Part shown: positions 46,591 to 58,273 of the stretch, piece by piece
How the letters are laid out: the number at the start of each line of letters is the position of its first letter
How positions within the stretch are numbered: position 1 is the stretch's first letter
Assembly: GCA_003996215.1 (NCBI GenBank)
Contig: QJPP01003463.1
Location: forward strand, 1-64,000
From: Jaltomata sinuosa
Lineage: Eukaryota; Streptophyta; Magnoliopsida; Solanales; Solanaceae
Direction of reading: 5' to 3'
DNA: 64,000 bases
Position numbers and translations under genes: made by a program
Notes under the pieces: generated by a model
Database searches by the model: none
What the model was told of the DNA's origin: nothing
Seen by the model: only the letters and a program-made list of their open reading frames with translations

Positions 46591-48557
46591 GGGATCATTC
46601 GTCCTCGAATGAATACTAAGCCAGGGAACTCTAGAGAGAAAATACCCAACTAAAAATGATACATGAAAACCAAAGAATAAACATGAAACTGAACTTTTGA
46701 ACCTAAAACATGGCTGAATCAACTTCAAAAATATGAATACATGCTAAGATCGTGAGGGAAACTAGCGGAATAGATTCGGAAGGACATACTAAGGACGGAA
46801 CTACTACCTCAAGTTGAAACCGAATCGGAAGGGGAAGGGTGAGGGTACTTGGCCTTCATGGATGATTTTGCTTCCCAAGTAGCTCCTTTAACTGAGTTGC
46901 AAAAGCTAAAGTACTATCGTGGTAACTGACTTCTGATTGAAATAAAAACTGAGTTGATTTCATGAGACACGTGTACATGCTGAGAATGTTAAAATGACCA
47001 ATAGGACAGGAATTTGATATCCAATGTGATAACTGGTCTGGGATGAGAGTAGGAGCTCAGCTAAAACTCATAAAGAACAAACATACTCTAGGAATCGCAG
47101 TTAACTGAAAGGGACACCGAACTGAGAGAAGTAGATATACGGGAAAACTATTCTCTTTTAAATACCACTCCTACCATTTGCAACTAACAACCTCAATAGC
47201 GTACATAAGGGTACTAAGGTCTGAGTCTAACTACTCGATTCTCCATGTTCAAACCTATCCCAACCAGATCTTTTGCTTCAAGAATGTCTTCTAAGGATAG
47301 CATCCCCTCTTATCACAACAGCCAACTAACCTAGGGCTTCAAACCAAAGGGTCACTAGTTGTGCAAAACAGATATCCACATGCATCCCATCACGATATTC
47401 AAGCTTATAACTATGGTCACCTTATGGTTTTGTAGCTTACCCTATGTAAGACTTCTCTCCTCTTCCTTACCATAACTAGGAGTCGCAGATTCATGAACTT
47501 CTATAGAGGGACATCCTAAAATTCCTTATCTAACTATTTCGCTCGAATAATCCTTTCCTCACAATTCACCCACACCTAAAAGTCAAGGTGGAACAAGTAT
47601 ACTAATGACGAAAAGGAATTTGCTACCTCCCAACTAGGATACTATAAGGCCTTCTCCCTAACACTTATAACAACATAAACTAGAATCATTGAAAGAAAAG
47701 AGCAGGAGCAGGAGCATCACGAATGAAGAATTACAGATTGATCTAGACTTACACTTAGCGTGATCTAGGCACTCAAGGTGAGGCTTGGGGAGTTGAGCCC
47801 AATAGGCATGAGTATTTCACATACTCGGCACGTAAGAAATGAATGGTGGGGATCACCACCCCTCGTCATCAAAGGCAAAGGTCAAGGGCTTTAGATCAAG
47901 GAAATCATAAGCGTGAAGCATTTCAAGAATCAGGTCTGAGCATATACATGATGTAATATGATTTGATTTTCCATTAAGGCATATCTGAGGACTGAACTGA
48001 GTAAATAGGACTGAGAAAACTGAGAGGTATGAGTTTACATAGATACCAACCCTTAGGGCATAAAGCTGAAATTTATAGAATCGCAGGATAAGAGTAGAGT
48101 CGTTGTCTGAAGAAATTACTTGTCATTCTAGAAGCTGGATATGAGCGTGAATCCAAAAGGGGTGCGTAATTTTGAAATAGGACCATGGAGCTGACACACA
48201 AGGCAAGCAAAAGGTATCATAATGGCATAATTGTACTTGGGATGCTAGGATGGAGATAAGCTTCTGCCTCCCCTCTTGACTTTGTTCTAAAACCCACAAG
48301 CATCGCTACTTGAGCCTTCAAAAATATGACCGACTCTACATTCCACCATCCACCCCTTAGGTTCATGCTACCCTCATAAGTCTATGGACCTCTTACCAAC
48401 CTCTCAAAGCAACTATGATCATTTTACCCTAACCAAACATACACTACTCCAGAATCTAACACGAATACCCACTTTCTTCTATAGTCGAAGACTCTCCTTC
48501 TCCTAAAAATCTAGGCCTCAACCCTCCTATCCCCACTTAGTTCTAGGTTAAGACAAC
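46591..48557 (-). other. Non-coding internal region of T2
   Basis: No reading frame of note on either strand and no pol motif seen. ATTCATTCGAGGACGAATGATCCC (split: ATTCATTCGAGG, ACGAATGATCCC) near 46590-46613 on minus resembles the phrase in K near 10718-10732. The origin of the remaining ~1.9 kb is unknown. Confidence 0.5.
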
Positions 48558-49115
48558 TCACAACCAAACAAGAGTAGGGGTCTGGGGACTATGGATGCAT
48601 ACAGGAAGAAAATCTATTGACGTACCTGATTCAACTTCTGGAGGAATACTCTGACCCGGCTGGCTAGGCAATGAAAGGAATTGGTTTTGGAGTTGAACAC
48701 CACAGGTTCTCCACTTAGATGAGGGGAAATTCCTGATCCTATGGCCTAACTGACCACACCTAAAATACCCTTCCTTGCCTGCAAGACATTCACCTAGATG
48801 AAACTTACTGCATCTACTACAATGAGGGTACCTCAAGGTCTTCGGAGCCTTATGGTGATAAGACTGAGAATCGAGGGCAGGTGTGCTACTTGGAGATGGG
48901 GTTGGTCTGGATGACCTCTGCTGAGAAGACTATTGGTTCTATGTTCCGGTACTCTTGTTTTTCCTCTTCCTCTTCTTTAGTTTCTCTTTCTCATTCAACT
49001 TAGCAGTCATGACTTGAGACAACATACGGATGGCTTCCCGAAACACTGCATTCGTAACCTCGTGGTCTGGAACAGGAGGATTAACATTCCTCTTGGGGTT
49101 TCTTTGTGGAGGCAT
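48558..49115 (-). pseudogene. gag: Gag of T2, capsid deleted
   Basis: ATG at 49115 (about 195 bases after the primer site) gives MPPQRNPKRNVNPPVPDHEV, TNAVFREAIRMLSQVM, then a Lys-rich stretch and a TAG near 48940. The frame resumes as RYPHCSRCSKFHLGECLAGK, EGYFRCGQLGHRIRNFPSSK: the zinc-knuckle region, with the first Cys as Tyr and the last Cys lost. The capsid domain (several hundred residues in autonomous relatives) that should lie between these parts is missing, so N- and C-termini are nearly adjacent. Cannot form particles. Confidence 0.7.
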
Positions 49116-49310
49116 TTATCTGGAATGCGTACGGAACATATTAGAAGGGTAAATAAAGTCAAACTCTATCGCACAATAGTGAATATGAAAGAAGTGAAGT
49201 TTTTTCCTAAAATATCTCATAGCCTCCCTCTCATGAGTATGGCGCGCTTCACACCCATGAAAGAGACTCTACTTGATGTGTCTTTCAGACACCCTAGGAC
49301 TCTTGAACCT

Positions 49311-49326
49311 GAGGCTCTGATACCAA
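49311..49326 (-). other. Primer binding site, initiator tRNA-Met (element T2)
   Basis: TTGGTATCAGAGCCTC on the minus strand, three bases inside the LTR edge at 49330. Confidence 0.9.
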
Positions 49327-49329
49327 GTT

Positions 49330-50159
49330 TGTCACGCCCCGAGGCTACCTCCTAGATGTAACACGGGACTTGGGACCGCAAGTGTCCCAAGCTAACCCCT
49401 TGGTCATAGCATACTCAAGCATAACAAAGATCAGTGGAAGCATAATAGATAAATCCGAAATCACGTAAATAGGTAATCAAGTCAAATAAGATACACAATT
49501 CGTAAGGAGACTCGAACACTGTCTATGTCTGAAAAGCCTCTACATGACATAAGGAGTTGCTAGGACAAGACCCTAGCTAACTCAAAGTATGGAAATAAGA
49601 AATCAACATAACTAAAACATATCTAGTCCTCGACCTAAGAGGACTCACCAACAGCTGACAGAAAAGTGGTCTGGAAGCTCTAGCCACGTGTTTGGAAAGG
49701 AACACCTGAATCTGCATCATCAAAGGATGCAGCACAAGATATGCGTCAGTACTATAGGATGTACCGAGTATGTGAGGGATTAATGAATCATGATAAAAAT
49801 AGTTTAAAACATGCTTAAGAATGAACTTGTTACTTAAAGAAGGACCATGAATAAATATCAAGGTATAAAACATAAAACATGAAATAAAGCTTAAGTTTCA
49901 TAGTATAGAATCATATAACTTCGTAGCTTGAAAATAAACATGTGGGAGTTTCTCTTAACTGACATTAAACCATATTGAGCTACATAGAGTCCGGTGTCAT
50001 TACCCCATACCAAAAAAGGTTGTCCTAACCTGCCAAAATTAGAACCATTTCATACCAGGATCCTGTCATCATAAGCCTCAAAGGGAAACCTACGGTGGCA
50101 CGTAGTTCTGGAACTAAGGGTACTCTCATCCGGTCCAACTCGGTGCTAAATACTACTCT

Positions 50160-50246
<87 letters not shown>

Positions 50247-51918
50247 ATGAGGCTCACATACATATGGCATATCTGATGCCAAACTTGTTCATAACATGTT
50301 CATAACTTGTTCATACCCCAGATAGTCATACTACTCATGAATTTTGGTTTAAAAATCGATTCATGACAATTGATGGAACATCGGGTGTCTTGTCTTGCAT
50401 AATACTTCATAATATGGAAAGACTTGCATACTTCATGACTTATAAAATTTGCATGGCTCTAGTTCAATTTCATAAAACATATACTTTCATAGAACATAGG
50501 AACTAGGCATGCTCATGCTTGAAAATCTATAAGGAACATGCTATCAAAATCTAATTTGCTTAAATCAACTTCATGCATGTAGAAATTTCCATGGTCAAAC
50601 TTCAATTCATGAAATAAAAGTTAACATGTAAAAGCCCAAGTGAAATCATGCAATTTTAATAGAAATTTCATAATCAAATCATGAGAAGACCACATTTAGC
50701 AAACAAAACCCATGAGAATTGGATAAGAACCTTAATTTGAAGACCATGAAATCAAAATTTGATTTAGGGGTTTTGGACACAAGGGTGAAAGGAACCCATT
50801 GTTGATTACCCACATACCTTGATTGAAGTTAACCCACTTGAATTGAAAAGACTTAGGAGACTTGAACTTGGAGTTTAAGACTTGAAGCTTGAGAAAATGG
50901 AACTCTTTTTCTTCTTTTGAAAGTTAATTGAAAGAATGAGGGAGAACTTAGGTCAAGTGGGAATAAAAACCCTCCTAAATAGGCTTAAAACAACTTAGTA
51001 TAGGAGTTAAACGAGTGAGAAATTACAAAAATACCCCTGGATTAAAACTTGGAAAAAGCTGGAAAAGTCGGCTTCAGAGACCACGAGTCAGTCCACAGTC
51101 CGTCATCCTAAAGGACTAGCCATCAACTGATCCATGGTTTCAAATTCCACTTTTAGGAGTCTACTGGAACTCAACACCATGAGTCACTCTACGGTCCGTG
51201 GTTCAGGATGATGAACCATCCTGTTGACTCGTGGTTCCGACTTTAAGATATGAGGATCCTCTGATCCTCAGGGATTATGAGTGGAAGAATGGGTCATGAA
51301 ATAGGTTGACGAGTCGTCAATCTACTCGTGGAATTTAGAGGACTTGGTACCTCTCTGAAGGTGATTCTACGGGTTATAGGACGGACTGTCATTCAAAATG
51401 AAAACCCGTCAAGTCATTCGTGAAAACTGGGCAGAAAACATGAATTTTGACAAACCACGGGTCACTCTACTGACCGTGGTTTTGGTCTACGGGTCATGAA
51501 CCAATCAGTGGTTTTGAAGATGAAAATTTTAAGATTCAGTTCAGCAATGATGCGTCACAGTACGGACCGTGGTTCAGAACCACGGTTCGTCATCCGATCC
51601 GTCATCACTGACAGTACTGCAGTAAATTGCCCATAACATTTTACTCCGGACTCGGATTAATGCGCGATTAGTGGCGTTGGAAAGAAGACTCAAAAAACTT
51701 TAATTTGGTGGGTACTAGGCCACCTAATTCTTTATATTTTAGAAGGAATGGTCGATTGAAGTTGACCTTAATTTAGTCTTACATGAAAACTCACTTTGGT
51801 GAGGTGCTTGCGACTTAACTTGATGATAGGAGTTTCTTATGAACATGATTCGCATCCAAAGCACTCACCACACTAGGAAAAGGTTCGGGTATTAGCTTAG
51901 AATTTTTGGGGTGTTACA
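49330..51918 (-). mobile_element. 5' LTR of T2
   Basis: TGTCACGCCCCGAGG...TTTTTGGGGTGTTACA on plus, 2589 bp. It holds the TA/GA microsatellite, CGGTCCGTGG/CCACGG palindromes (51075-51610) and, at 51627-51720, the CATAACATTTTACTCCGGACTCGG module. Confidence 0.9.
50163..50247. repeat. Compound (TA)n(GA)n microsatellite
   Basis: About 21 TA units, then about 20 GA units with one AA interruption, inside the T2 5' LTR, in the segment deleted from the 3' LTR. The reading frame over it is low complexity. Confidence 0.95.
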
Positions 51919-51923
51919 TGTTT

Positions 51924-52317
51924 CATGTGAATTCTTTGTGAGAGTGAGCGTAATTCTATTCTTACGCCCATTCATATGATATTGTGCATACTTGTGAGTG
52001 AATATGGGTAACTCTCTTGTTGTGAGGGGAACATAGTTGAAGAAAGATAGGTGAAGCGTTTGATTTCTTGATTGGATAATTTATGAGTGTGAAAATATCG
52101 TAGAGTCAGTTCTTAAGGTTAGGTTGTCTTGAAGTAGTTGTTCATGAGTTTTAAATATGTTGAATGAATAAAACATGTGTTCAATGAACTTGTCATATAT
52201 TGTAGTCGTTGTAGTTTTAGCTTGAGTATTCTTGTTTCAATTAGTGTGGTTGTAGTAGAGTCGTAGTTATAGGGTAGAGCTTATTCGAGGACGAGCAAGA
52301 GTTTAAGTGTGGGGACT
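51924..52317 (+). other. 3' UTR of host element H, part 2, with polypurine tract
   Basis: Continues from 44934 (ATGTTT|CATGTGAATTC). It ends TTATTCGAGGACGAGCAAGA, GTTTAAGTGTGGGGACT directly before the LTR. AAGTGTGGGGA is the classic Athila-type polypurine tract. Confidence 0.7.
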
Positions 52318-52710
52318 TGATGTGAGGCTAAAAGTAGTGGTTTTATAATATAGATTGCCTCACATTTCACTTTTTTAAGACGCTTTTGAGCTTACTTTAT
52401 AAGAAATATACTTATGTAGCTTGTCTTGATGTGTAGGATGAAAAGGAAAGGATTTTGCAAGGATTTGGAGCATAATGGAGTAATTATGGGGCCAATATCA
52501 ACTTGACACGTGGAAGCACGGTTTGAGGAAAGAGCTGGAAACAAAAAAGGAATCTATGTTGACTGGTTGGGCGCCAGGCCTTTATAGTCCCATAGGTCAA
52601 TCATCCCTCGGCATGTTAGGGATAGTCTTTCGACCCGAGCCGACTAATAATGTCTTTGGAACATATTATTTCACCTTATCCAACGAAGTTATCACTAATC
52701 AGCCTTGAAA
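52318..52710 (+). mobile_element. 3' LTR of host element H, truncated
   Basis: TGATGTGAGGCTAAAAGTAG... follows the 5' LTR (13613 onward) for about 180 bp (TTGCCTCACATTTCACTT, GCTTTTGAGCTTACTTTAT, GTAGCTTGTCTTGATGTG). It then diverges. The exact point where the element ends is not visible; 52500-52710 may be LTR variant or flank. Confidence 0.55.
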
Positions 52711-52804
52711 CCTGTCCAGCCTTCAGTCATGTGATATTACTCAAGTGTTATTCAATGTAGCCTTTTTTCTAGGTATAGACTATTTTTTATGCTATTATCC
52801 AAAA

Positions 52805-53298
52805 GATTGAAATATCAAAAACACACTTAAACTATCTTCTTTTTTTGAGTTTCATATCTAAAGTATTGGAAGTGTGAGTATCATACCTAAACTATCACTC
52901 TCTCTTTATTTAACAAAACCTGCCACGCGGCACTTCGTGTAATATTTTTTTCAACCTTGACAAAAATTAAATAAATTAGTAGTATTCGATTAAAAATTAA
53001 ATATTCGTCGTGTTGAGAAATAATGAAGAAAAAGGGGAGAGTTTAGGGTAAAATCAATTGAAAAATTAAAAAAAAAAATATCAGCTAAAATAAAATAAAA
53101 ATATGCCACGTCAACACAATATTTAATGGTCAAACGCGCCTAAATATGTTTGTATACAAACACTTGATCCAGTCTTAGTTGAGGTGTGTTTCTCAAACTA
53201 ATGAGTGATAGTTTAGATATGAAACTCACACTTTCAATAATTTAGATATGAAACTCAAAAAAAGAGGATAGTTTATGTGTGTTTTTGATATTTCACTC
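52805..53298. mobile_element. 494-bp Mutator-like MITE with 9-bp target duplication
   Basis: Long terminal inverted repeats: left GATTGAAATATCAAAAACAC and right (reverse complement) GAGTGAAATATCAAAAACAC, continuing with few mismatches for about 80 bp. Flanks are TATCCAAAA at 52796-52804 and 53299-53307, a perfect 9-bp duplication, the Mutator-superfamily size. There is no coding sequence. The centre carries GCCACGCGG-type and AT-rich text. Confidence 0.85.
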
Positions 53299-53307
53299 TA
53301 TCCAAAA

Positions 53308-56300
53308 AGGATTGTGCCTATAGACAATCCCTTGCATGGGAATAGAAGGCATCTGATTCTGTCACTCGTAATATGCGATCTTTGCTCAAGAGCTGGATAT
53401 ACTATCTTCCTTATTATCAATTCTTGTTCTAACATTTTAATACTTAGCTTTTTGTAAAAGATCTTGTTTGCTTCATTTATTTCCATTACCCTGATCTAAC
53501 CAAAAAAAAAAAAAAAAAAAAATTGAACCTAATTCACTTGTCTTTAACTCTACATTAACATATCTAATTTAGTTTGCACCCACATAATTTTTTCAATAAA
53601 CACCCCTCTTGTGTCGAAATGATGTCTAACTCAACAATAACTCAAATCCTCTTTTGGAGAAAAGAAACTCATATTTACAAATTGTCTTGAAAAATTATTT
53701 AAAATGGAAAATTACTAACACTAGAGAGGGAGAGAACGAGACTGGTTTTGTTGTGTGGGATGTGAACTCGCCAATTGAATAATTCTAGCATGTGAAGTCA
53801 CATGTTCACAAGAAAAGTAAACAAGATAACTCTTATACCCGTTTGGCCAGGAATATTATTTACTTTATTTTAGAATAGTTATTCACTTTATTCTGAAATT
53901 TTTATTTGGCCATAAAAATATCAAATATAATTTGAAGTTATATTTGAGATTTGTAAAACACCTCAAGAGGTGTTTTCACTTTATTTGGTTTCACTTTTTA
54001 CTATCACTTTATTTTTAAATACTGCCCCAACTTTTTTTATTTTTTACAAAAATCACTCTATTTATTTTACCCACATAATATGGGAGAATTTTATTAAAAA
54101 ATAGCTAATTACTAGTGTTATTTAATTTATGCATTAATGAATCTTTATAATAGACTGATTTCATACCGAGCATGTATGTTGATTTTGGATGGTGTTGATT
54201 TTGCGTGGGAAAAGATAAGAATTTAAAGTGATGTAGATCTGCACTGATTTATTAATCATTGATTTTACTCTTTAGATCTTGCAGCTTGATGGAAATTTTA
54301 TTTCGAGCTTGTTTCAATATTGAAAATTGTGTTTTATTGTCGATGTTATGGGAGACGAAAATATGGCTCCTGTGTTTCAATATTGTTCAATACTAATGTT
54401 ATTTACTTTTTGTATTATAGTGGAGTTGTAAAAGTTAAGTTAGGTTATAATCATATTTATAAAAAGTATATTTAAATTTTAATTTTTGTTTACAAATATT
54501 ATGATCAAACATAACTCCAACTCTCACTTTAACTTCAAAAATTTTAAATAAAGTGAATGTGTTTTTTATTTTCATGATCAAACACCTACATGATGTACAT
54601 GCGATTCAAAATAAATAGGAAAGTTGGGAGAAATTCTAGTAAACATGTTAAATCAATTAAGAACATAGTTATACTAAAGAAAATTTTGCACCAAAATAAT
54701 GTCGAAGGTTACTATATGTTGAGTGAAAATTTCCCCTAAAAAGGATACAATCTAACATTCTTTTAGTTTTATTTTTGTTTTTCTGTCTTTGATTGCTATC
54801 ATTGTTTTTATAATTTACGAATGATGGATGATGTTACTATTTTGTGATGGTGTTCAATCTTTTTTCTTAGATGTACTTAAGTTCATGTTCGGACGTGGTC
54901 TTATAATTAACTATAGATTAGAGATTAAAGGTTATTTAAAAAGTGACACCAAAATATTTAATGTTGCCTCTCTTTTTTTTGTTTCACCAAAATTTAAGCT
55001 GTTTTAATGTAAGATAAGAGTTTCGGTATCAAAATACATCACATCAACCTAAAGTTTACTGCTTAATTTTTTTTTTTCCAATAACTAGAAAAATAAATAT
55101 TGTACAACTTCTCAGGAATCCCAAATTTATTCTTATAATTGTCATTACATATATACGTGCCTACTACCTACTGTGGAGCAAATATGCATCCTTTATTCTT
55201 GTAACAAATATATATATTCCCCAAATCAGAACTTCTCTGAAAACAACTCATAAGAGTATTTATACTTCCGCCTTTTTTCTCTTTTTTCCTTTCCATGGTG
55301 GTTTCTTGATTGGTTTTATTCTATGCCAGCCAATATTGAAGAAAAAATGGATGGATACGTGTTGGAGATGTACATATTGCTGCATGTTATAACCCACTTT
55401 TCCTAGAAGAACCATGGACAAAAAAAATTCGGATATTGTTTATCGTTGGATGAACTGTTTATATTGATTCCCATAAAAAGACAATAGGTAGGAACATTAC
55501 TTAGGAGGAAAATATCTAAATACTAAATCTTCTATTGCAAAATTTGTATCTTACAAGAGTACTATTTTTTCCTAAGAAAAGCTTCCAAATTATTACACCT
55601 ATATTTCCTGTGTTTACAGTTTACTTTCAATAAAGCGACGCATTCGCTATAGTGTCGTAATCCTTTTTTTTGTTTGTTTGTAGAATTAGAGTTCACGTTA
55701 TGTGTTTTTTTTCCCCTCAAATGTTCATGTCATGTGTTTGATATCCTAAATGATTTGCTTGAACATAGTAAAATAAGAAATTGAAAGATTTTATTGAAAT
55801 TGGTCGTTCGAAAATGTCTTGAAAAGCTAATTATAGGTTTTTCTTTGCATTAAAAATAATAAGATTGACATGCTAGTTACTAAACATGTTGAAGAGCTAT
55901 TAAATATAATTAACGTATATCATTTTTTATCAGAAATTGGGTCGATCATCGGAAGAAGAATTAGGCCAAAGATTAGGATACATTCTGGAAAATCAAACTT
56001 TCATCGAAGAGAAAAAAATGAAAGACTTTCATAATAGTTCCGTAGATTTGAAAAAGAAGTTTTCATTTTGTACATGTCAGATCATGAATAAGTAATTGCT
56101 TCCAATTTTTTTTAAAAAAATTCAATTATGTCAAACTTTCCATTTTGGAATGATTACAAAATCTCCTTGAATAGGATTAACTCTTATTCCATAATATTTA
56201 CATGAGGTCTCTCTTTAAGAAAATCTCCTAAGAAGGCTTAGCTGATCCATGATTTATGTTTCATCGTTAATTTAAAGCAAATTGTTCATCTATTTACATC

Positions 56301-56934
56301 CAATAGACGAACTTGACGTTTAGAGAATAGCTTTCATATGACTATCAAAGATTATGATGGGGCAGAAAAAACTTCACAATCTTTAATTGTAGCTTTTAGG
56401 TTTGAGCACTAGAAATGAAGTTGCATTTGGTAGAAACCAATATACTTTTTAAAATAGGATTTTCTATCGCAAATCTAAATTAATCGAATTCCAAAAATAA
56501 ATACCAGATACTTGATGTGAAACCAAAAAGAAAAAGAATATCATATGCGCCAAAAACTCCACATGTTTTTGCCATGAAAATAATTAATCTAATTATCAAG
56601 AGGTTACAAATGTATGAGTACATTGAATCAATTAGATCACTGTCACCTAATTGGGATTTCCCTACACACTATAATTAATTAAAAAGAAGAAATGTTCAAT
56701 GTCCTAAACATGTTTATCTTAGAACCCAATGACTGTCTAATTAAATCACTTGTTTCCTTTAACCTTAATTAAGTTAATTAATTTGGGGAAACAATTTAAA
56801 TGATGCGATACACAATACACATTTAAACGTACATACTTCAAATTAATTGAAAAATCGTCAAAATCGCTTAACACCACCAAACATATTAGAGTATCCAGAC
56901 CGATGTAGTCAAAAGTTTGTTATGATAAGTCTTA
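53308..56934. other. AT-rich intergenic stretch, no gene seen
   Basis: No supported reading frame. It contains a 21-bp poly-A (53502-53522) and a possible MITE (53850-54592). Otherwise it is low-complexity AT-rich DNA unlike the retroelements to the left. CCATGGTGG... at 55294 and a TATATATATT at 55210 are present, but no coding frame follows. Confidence 0.5.
53850..54592. mobile_element. Possible MITE with diverged inverted ends
   Basis: Left CGTTTGGCCAGGAATATT... and right, reverse-complemented, GTGTTTGATCATGAAAATAA. Inner arms also pair loosely (ATTTGGCCATAAAAATATC with ATGTTTGATCATAATATTT). No clean target duplication was found. GTTTGGCCA ends are common in Solanaceae foldback elements. 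Borders are approximate. Confidence 0.35.
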
Positions 56935-57543
56935 AGGGGTCGTTTGGTTATTGTTAAGAGTTACATGAGGACTAGTTATGCCTAGATTAATCATGTGTGA
57001 TATTTAGTTGTTCCATTTTCTACCTTATATTAACATAATACATAAATTAGTGCATAACTTGTACCTATATGTGATATTGTTAGATAATAACCAAACTCCA
57101 TACTTAGTATCTTGAGTTTTATACAAAACAACTAAAAAGCTACTTTCAAACATGATATTAACTATGTTAGATTTAATATAGGCTAATACATAAACGTGCC
57201 TTTTAACTTGGTTTCACCTAGCATTTATGCCTTCCAACTTTAGGTATGCACAAGTAAACACTTAAACTTGTATAAAGTTGAACAAGTAGACACATACGTC
57301 CTATGTGGCATCATACATGCCAATTCACGTCCTACATGTCGCCCTACATATATTTTGCCACATAGAACATGTGTGTACTTGTTCAATTGTATACAAGTTT
57401 ATAAAGTGTCTATTTGTGCACACTCAAAATTGAAGGACATAGATATCAGCTAAATCTAAGTTAAAAGACACATTTATGTATTATGCCTTTAATATATAAT
57501 GTATGAATAATTTTCTTCCTAACTGAGAGCAAAATGATCCCTT
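56935..57543. mobile_element. Probable Tourist-like MITE split by another MITE
   Basis: Left end TTA|AGGGGTCGTTTGGTTA (56932-56950); right end GCAAAATGATCCC|TTA (57530-57544), whose reverse complement GGGATCATTTTGC matches GGGGTCGTTTGGT. TTA on both sides fits a PIF/Harbinger 3-bp duplication. The insertion at 57181-57487 (with its duplication) interrupts it. Confidence 0.55.
57181..57487. mobile_element. 307-bp MITE, copy 1, with 9-bp target duplication
   Basis: GGCTAATACATAAACGTGCC on the left; the right end reverse-complements to GGCATAATACATAAATGTGT. Perfect TTTAATATA duplications lie at 57172-57180 and 57488-57496. The arms pair for over 100 bp (AACTTGTATAAAGTTGAACAAG with AACTTGTATACAATTGAACAAG). 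It is nested in the Tourist-like element. The 61-residue frame across it is fortuitous. Confidence 0.9.
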
Positions 57544-58273
57544 AGGGATTGTTTTCCTTAATGATGGCTTCTTAATCCTCCTTGTCTTTAATTTAAAAAA
57601 AATAGTAGAAGCGGGTTAGTCCCGGAAATGCCCGGTACTTTAGCGTTGGGTTCGAGTTTGAATCCTTTTCTGTTGGGGAGTGGGGAGTAACAATTAGTAA
57701 TTCATTTTTTTGTATTCTTTCCCTCCTAATTGCCAGATGCAAAAAACACGCAACAATTATTAGCTCTAATTAATCAATAATTAATTTCCTTTTTTTGTAA
57801 TTTCATTATCAAAGAAAAAATCTTTCAAGATTTGATTGGCCATTTTCCTAGATGACTCGGCTCTGGTCTAATCTAGAATACGCCAAATAGGAATTTTCAT
57901 TATCAAGCTTTACCTAACCCCAATAAGCAAATTTTAGTTTAACATCTAAGTATTACTTAACTGATTAGACACCACTTAAAACTTTTTCTCTCATTCTTAT
58001 TTAACAATGATTTAGATATCTATTTTTGTCATATTTTTTTAACCTATAATAGTTTTTTTTTTATAAAGATTTAAAGTTTGTAATTAGACAATAGTTATCA
58101 TATAATTGACTGTATTCCTCGTTATCTTTTTTTTCCCCGTCGTATTCCTCGTTATCTTTCGCTCTATCTGTGTCAAATCCGGAATTTGTCAAGCCAATTA
58201 CTTTTCTGAGATAATTCTCTCCACCTAAATGAATAAGTGATCTTTTTAGCTTGAGCATACCTTTTAAAAAATT

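Larger units (their letters stand above)
44940..51918 (-). mobile_element. Non-autonomous chromovirus-like element T2 with perfect target duplication
   Basis: Ends TGTCACGCC...GTGTTACA, flanked by TGTTT at 44935-44939 and 51919-51923. On the minus strand: 5' LTR 51918-49330, tRNA-Met primer site 49326-49311, a gag start and zinc-finger remnant, about 2 kb of non-coding sequence, polypurine tract 46590-46578, 3' LTR 46577-44940. No protease, RT or integrase remains, so it relied on proteins from another element. The LTRs differ in length (1638 versus 2589 bp) because the 3' LTR lost about 1 kb after insertion. Confidence 0.9.
13613..52710 (+). mobile_element. Host element H: Athila-like, non-autonomous, split by three insertions
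   Basis: Left part: LTR 13613-15009, tRNA-Asp-like primer site and a gag-position reading frame up to 19445. Right part: purine-rich 3' UTR (43889 onward) and the start of a 3' LTR at 52318. The two parts are one element because C, which separates them, is flanked by GCCCA (19441-19445) and ACCCA (43889-43893). Likewise GCTTT flanks the solo LTR and TGTTT flanks T2. H's own sequence sums to only about 5 kb and contains no recognisable pol. The 3' LTR is cut short around 52500-52710, so the right limit is approximate. Confidence 0.65.

Noticed and set aside
49014..49355. 113-residue plus frame
   Set aside because: Lies opposite the T2 primer site and gag start; not a separate gene.
50025..50282. 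85-residue minus frame
   Set aside because: Crosses the TA/GA microsatellite in the T2 LTR; Ser-Leu and Ile-Tyr runs.
57268..57453. 61-residue frame
   Set aside because: Lies within MITE copy 1; its symmetry explains the open frame.
57628..57700. Possible tRNA-derived SINE (GGTTCGAGTTTGAATCC)
   Set aside because: Resembles a B box, but no A box, clover-leaf or target duplication was found.
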